A stretch of 64,000 nt of DNA from Xestospongia bergquistia. Lineage: Eukaryota > Porifera > Demospongiae > Haplosclerida > Petrosiidae. Where the stretch lies: assembly GCA_963965975.1 (NCBI GenBank), contig OZ014413.1, forward strand, positions 10,708,601 to 10,772,600, in the 5' to 3' direction. Positions within the stretch are counted from its first letter, which is position 1. The number at the start of each line of letters is the position of its first letter. The notes under the pieces are model-generated. The model did no database searches. It saw only the letters and a list, made by a program, of their open reading frames with translations, and was not told the origin of the DNA. Of this stretch, positions 60,503 to 64,000 are shown in pieces. The translations under genes were made by a program, and so were the position numbers.

Positions 60503-63500
60503 TTATTGTTCATAGTCTTCAGGATAATTGTTATGTCGTCGTTTGGTTTCTGTATCTATTGAACCTAACTTTAGATCATCAACACTCAAAGACAGCGGGT
60601 CATGTCTTAGAGTTGGAGGTTCAAATTGTAGGTACTGATCAAGCACTGAGCTTGCCACTGTGCTATCGTCTTCGCTAGCAAATGAAGCATATGAGTAGTG
60701 TCCAGCATGTGCAGGTGGACCTCTTAATTTTTCTTGAAAAATTGAATAATATGAATGGTCCCGTTGAGCAGAAGGGGGAAGCAAGTGGGAATTTGGAGGG
60801 AGAACAAGACCACGATAATCTTCGTGTGGATTTATATGTCCATTTCGTAGCATGGGTGGATCTCTTAAGTGTCTTGATGAAGATTGAAAACGAGTGTAAG
60901 GGGGAGGGGCTAGATCAGTGATGGTGTTGTGAGAAGAAGAAGAAGAAGAAGAACAATGCATTAAGGCTGTTCCATTTATATGAGGATGTGTGGGTGTGGT
61001 CAAATGAGGCTCATAAGCATCACTATATATATCTCTAGGAGAGACTGGGGGTCGGCCATTGTGGGTATGGCTATGTCGTTGATAATAAACAGCTGGAACT
61101 GAACTGTGATGTGGATGAGTGTGTGGATTATGAGAGTTAGCATAGTGTATGGCTGAACTAGGTGGGTCTGCATTGGGTGGGGTCCCATTCTGAGATACAT
61201 AATGAGAGACGGGTACAGTAATACTTTGGTTACTCAGCGCATGAGAAAGATATCGCTGGATAACTGGAGGTATAGAGTCATCATCTAATATACTGTCATC
61301 ATCTAACGGTTCCTCTATCATAGCTGATGGATGATACCTTGAAGTACCTGCCATAGCATCCAAGTAGACTTGGTCGTGTCTTTTAAGGAGATCTTGACGT
61401 AATACTGGTGCCATATGTTGATTGGTATGTTGGTTGTAATATGTAGGACCTAGGTCATGATGGTTTGAAGGAATACTGGAGTTACTGGATAAATCATCAG
61501 AGAGACGAGGACTAGATATTTTATCTATTGTATCGGGTGATTTGTTCATAGACATTTGAGAAAGGTCTGTATTATTTAACTCTGATTCATACTCTTCAAC
61601 TTCAGGATGTCCGGGTGTTGCTATGCGCACTGTCCGTGTCTCCGAATTAGATAAGGCCTGCTCTTTGTCATAATATCTCACTTCGGATTCATCACTAAAG
61701 TTGACTGTTGGACTTTTTGGAAGCATTGGAATGCCATTGACTAACTGGCCACCAAGATCCCTACCAGCTGAGGGTACCAGACGAAGACTTGACTTACGAG
61801 GAATAGGTACAGTAGGTGAGCTACTAACTTGATTGGCTTTGTAGAGGTCCCTACTTTGACATCTATGTTTATAACAACGTACAAGGCAAATCATTATGGC
61901 CACGATAACAATGGCTATTAACAGTAGTGCAAGAAAACTTCCTGGTATCCCAGCAAAAAGAAACAGTTTGTCAAATGATGTAGGCTTGGTATCAACATAT
62001 GTTTTGATTTCTACTGATGCAGAGCTGTTCATTACATGGTTGTTTGGGTTATAAGCAATCACTTTGAAATACTGAGTGGACACGCCAACACCTGCTAATG
62101 ATTGGGCAATAGTAATGACACCACTACTTGTGATTTCAAAGTAAGTTTTGTTTGTCAAATTGTAAGCAACTATCGCATTCTCTCCAGAATCAGCATCAAC
62201 AGCCAAAACTGATCCTACGATAGAGTTGATAGATGCATCATGACTAACATTGAACATGTAGAAAGTGTTTTCGAATATTGGAGGATTATCATTGACATCT
62301 GTTATAATAATAGAAATTGTAACATTAGTTCTTAGAGAAGGGGTTCCCATGTCAGAGGCAACAATTGTCACATAGTACACACTCTGGTTTTCATGATCAA
62401 AACTAATAAGAGAATCTATTACACCAGTGTCTGTAGAGATGTTAAAGAAGGTTTGTTGATCATCCAGCTGGTATCGTACTGTGCCATTATATCCAAGATC
62501 AGAGTCCGTAGCATGCACTTGACCAACAACAGTACCAATGGGTTGATTCTCAGAAATGTTAAAATGGTCTGGCAGCCCAGTAAACATTGGAGAATTATCA
62601 TTTCTATCTAATATAGTGAAATTTAATGTTATAGTTGAATTCAATGGCGGTATTCCTTTATCAAATAGACGTATTTCAATTAATATAAAGTCTGTAGCTT
62701 CTCTATCTAGACCTAACGCTGTACTGAACACTAAGCCAGTAGTATGTATTTTGATAAATGTATCATCAGACAACTGTTCTACATCTCCCATTGTTGCATT
62801 AGTACCGTTATCTGGATCTTCAAAGAAGTACAGCAATTGTGTGATTGGAATTCCATTGGGCCAGTTTTCTTCCACAAAGAAGTTGGTCTTTGTGAGGTGA
62901 GGAGGGTTATCATTAATATCCAAAATGGTGATGGTGGTATTATACCAATCGAACAAGGGTGGGCTCCCATTATCTGAGAATAGTACAGCTACAAAAATCT
63001 CTGGTGTTTTTTCTCGATCAATACTAACATTATTTCTTGGCTTAAGAAGTAAAACATCTTCTATAACTGTTTCTTCAAGTTCAAAGTATTTTCCACCTGA
63101 AATAAATTTATAACCAATAGCTGTTGCTGGTATATCAGAATCTGTTATTTTCAGATATTTCAAATCTGTTGGAGATGATTGAAAACCTTCTGAGAGACTA
63201 TCAGGTAAATTTCCTAAAACTTTTATTATAGGTGGGTTGTCATTTATACCGGTTACTGTGATAGTGATCATGACAGTGGTAGATTTTGGTTGTGTACCTT
63301 TGTCTTTAGCAGTGATTGTACAAACATATGATGTAGGTTTTTTGTCAGCATCTAAATGACCATTCACATAAAGTTCACCACTAATGCTATTTAAACCAAA
63401 GGGAAAATTAGAATTTGGATCTGATATATCTAACTCAAACAAAACCTCCCCATTGTTTCCTTCATCTGGATCCGATACCTCAAATGTGACAATAATTGTA

Positions 63501-64000
63501 CCATTAGTAGCATTTTCAGGTATAGTAGGGTTTGTGTTAGGAGATATAAACATAGGTTTGTTGTCATTCACATCGAGAACAGTCAGAATAAGTGTCAGTT
63601 CACTACTCATTGGTACTGTGCCATTATCTTGTGCTTTAATTATAACAGTAATGGTCTGATTTGTTTCTCGATCAATATTAACCAGATTTTGCAGACAGAC
63701 AAAACCTTGCGTGTTGATATAAATTTTAAAGTCAGACAAAGGAGATAGAACACTGTATGATACAGTTCCATTCATTCCATCATCAGGATCTTTAGCAATG
63801 AGTTGACTATAACATCCTAATGTACTATTAACATCACTTTCATGTATTGAGATGTTGAATACAGTCAGACCTGTATCTTTGGTGTAGGTGAACTCAGGTG
63901 GATTGTCATTGACATCCAGCACTTGCACAAAAATTGGAAATCTGTATTCTTCTGTACCAGTGACTGTAATTGATTGTGAAAAACAGCCATCAGGATCCAT
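60503..64000 (-). CDS. Second transmembrane cadherin, 3' part, cut by the window edge
   Basis: 1,165 codons open to the right edge, with no stop or intron. The ATG at the edge falls inside an EC repeat, so the real start lies beyond the window. Six linkers of D.NDN.P type (VLDVNDNPPEF through ITDVNDNPPIF) mark a partial plus about six whole EC repeats. The membrane segment is at about visible residues 680-708 (GIPGSFLALLLIAIVIVAIM). The ~455-aa tail contains LAPPPYTRF (PPxY), a poly-serine run, and ends YPEDYEQ at TAA 60503-60505. No EGF or LamG module is visible in this part. The layout (EC repeats directly before the membrane, PPxY tail, single exon) parallels the 31.9-41.9 kb cadherin. Confidence 0.94.
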   Translation of the reverse strand: MDPDGCFSQSITVTGTEEYRFPIFVQVLDVNDNPPEFTYTKDTGLTVFNISIHESDVNSTLGCYSQLIAKDPDDGMNGTVSYSVLSPLSDFKIYINTQGFVCLQNLVNIDRETNQTITVIIKAQDNGTVPMSSELTLILTVLDVNDNKPMFISPNTNPTIPENATNGTIIVTFEVSDPDEGNNGEVLFELDISDPNSNFPFGLNSISGELYVNGHLDADKKPTSYVCTITAKDKGTQPKSTTVMITITVTGINDNPPIIKVLGNLPDSLSEGFQSSPTDLKYLKITDSDIPATAIGYKFISGGKYFELEETVIEDVLLLKPRNNVSIDREKTPEIFVAVLFSDNGSPPLFDWYNTTITILDINDNPPHLTKTNFFVEENWPNGIPITQLLYFFEDPDNGTNATMGDVEQLSDDTFIKIHTTGLVFSTALGLDREATDFILIEIRLFDKGIPPLNSTITLNFTILDRNDNSPMFTGLPDHFNISENQPIGTVVGQVHATDSDLGYNGTVRYQLDDQQTFFNISTDTGVIDSLISFDHENQSVYYVTIVASDMGTPSLRTNVTISIIITDVNDNPPIFENTFYMFNVSHDASINSIVGSVLAVDADSGENAIVAYNLTNKTYFEITSSGVITIAQSLAGVGVSTQYFKVIAYNPNNHVMNSSASVEIKTYVDTKPTSFDKLFLFAGIPGSFLALLLIAIVIVAIMICLVRCYKHRCQSRDLYKANQVSSSPTVPIPRKSSLRLVPSAGRDLGGQLVNGIPMLPKSPTVNFSDESEVRYYDKEQALSNSETRTVRIATPGHPEVEEYESELNNTDLSQMSMNKSPDTIDKISSPRLSDDLSSNSSIPSNHHDLGPTYYNQHTNQHMAPVLRQDLLKRHDQVYLDAMAGTSRYHPSAMIEEPLDDDSILDDDSIPPVIQRYLSHALSNQSITVPVSHYVSQNGTPPNADPPSSAIHYANSHNPHTHPHHSSVPAVYYQRHSHTHNGRPPVSPRDIYSDAYEPHLTTPTHPHINGTALMHCSSSSSSSHNTITDLAPPPYTRFQSSSRHLRDPPMLRNGHINPHEDYRGLVLPPNSHLLPPSAQRDHSYYSIFQEKLRGPPAHAGHYSYASFASEDDSTVASSVLDQYLQFEPPTLRHDPLSLSVDDLKLGSIDTETKRRHNNYPEDYEQ

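Overview
The window is nuclear DNA from an animal. It is AT-rich, with short introns (GT..AG), genes a few hundred bases apart, and many minisatellites and small terminal-inverted-repeat elements. Gene content (RFC3, TIPIN, PIK3C3/VPS34, NDFIP, CEP164, a PLP phospho-lyase of the ETNPPL/PHYKPL type, two very large EC-only cadherins, a Death/CARD-like protein built from phase-1 exons) and compactness fit an early-branching metazoan. A demosponge, perhaps haplosclerid, is the best guess. The species is inferred from style and remembered family patterns, not proven. No prokaryotic, plasmid or CRISPR features were seen.

Layout. 1-2650: a scrambled, decayed duplicate of material that lies intact at about 12.7-16.4 kb: a spacer block, the 3' end of an LRR gene, and the middle exons of RFC3 split by a fold-back MITE. 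2985-5875: a 21/24-bp satellite of about 130 units. 6452-11373 (+): a multi-exon Death domain + CARD-like + unrecognised ~200-aa domain + coiled-coil gene, with a 434-bp MITE in one intron. 12253-12934 (+): a small LRR gene. 13640-14600: the second copy of the spacer block. 15232-17032 (-): RFC3, head-to-head (163 bp) with an NDFIP homologue (17196-19370, +). 20081-21441 (-): TIPIN, head-to-head (56 bp) with PIK3C3 (21498-26495, +). 26705-27103: a MITE. 27326-31335 (+): the PLP phospho-lyase. 31906-41904 (-): a 3,332-residue cadherin encoded by one uninterrupted ORF. 41967-45964: gene-poor, probably the cadherin 5' region. 45965-56208 (-): CEP164, with a candidate alternative first exon and a near-start hairpin. 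56289-60502: intergenic. 60503-64000 (-): the 3' part of a second cadherin that runs off the right edge.

Together the genes are mostly housekeeping: clamp loading (RFC3) and fork protection (TIPIN), endosomal/autophagy lipid kinase (PIK3C3), ubiquitin-ligase adaptor (NDFIP), centriole distal appendage (CEP164) and phospholipid-amine metabolism. Around them sit adhesion receptors and a probable innate-immune or cell-death adaptor. The most unusual material is the Death/CARD gene with an unrecognised domain, the shuffled RFC3/LRR duplicate, the splice-donor-carrying minisatellite in PIK3C3, the UGA-interrupted alternative exon of CEP164, and an intronic pre-miRNA-like hairpin. Exon joins were predicted by eye from splice signals, frame and family similarity.
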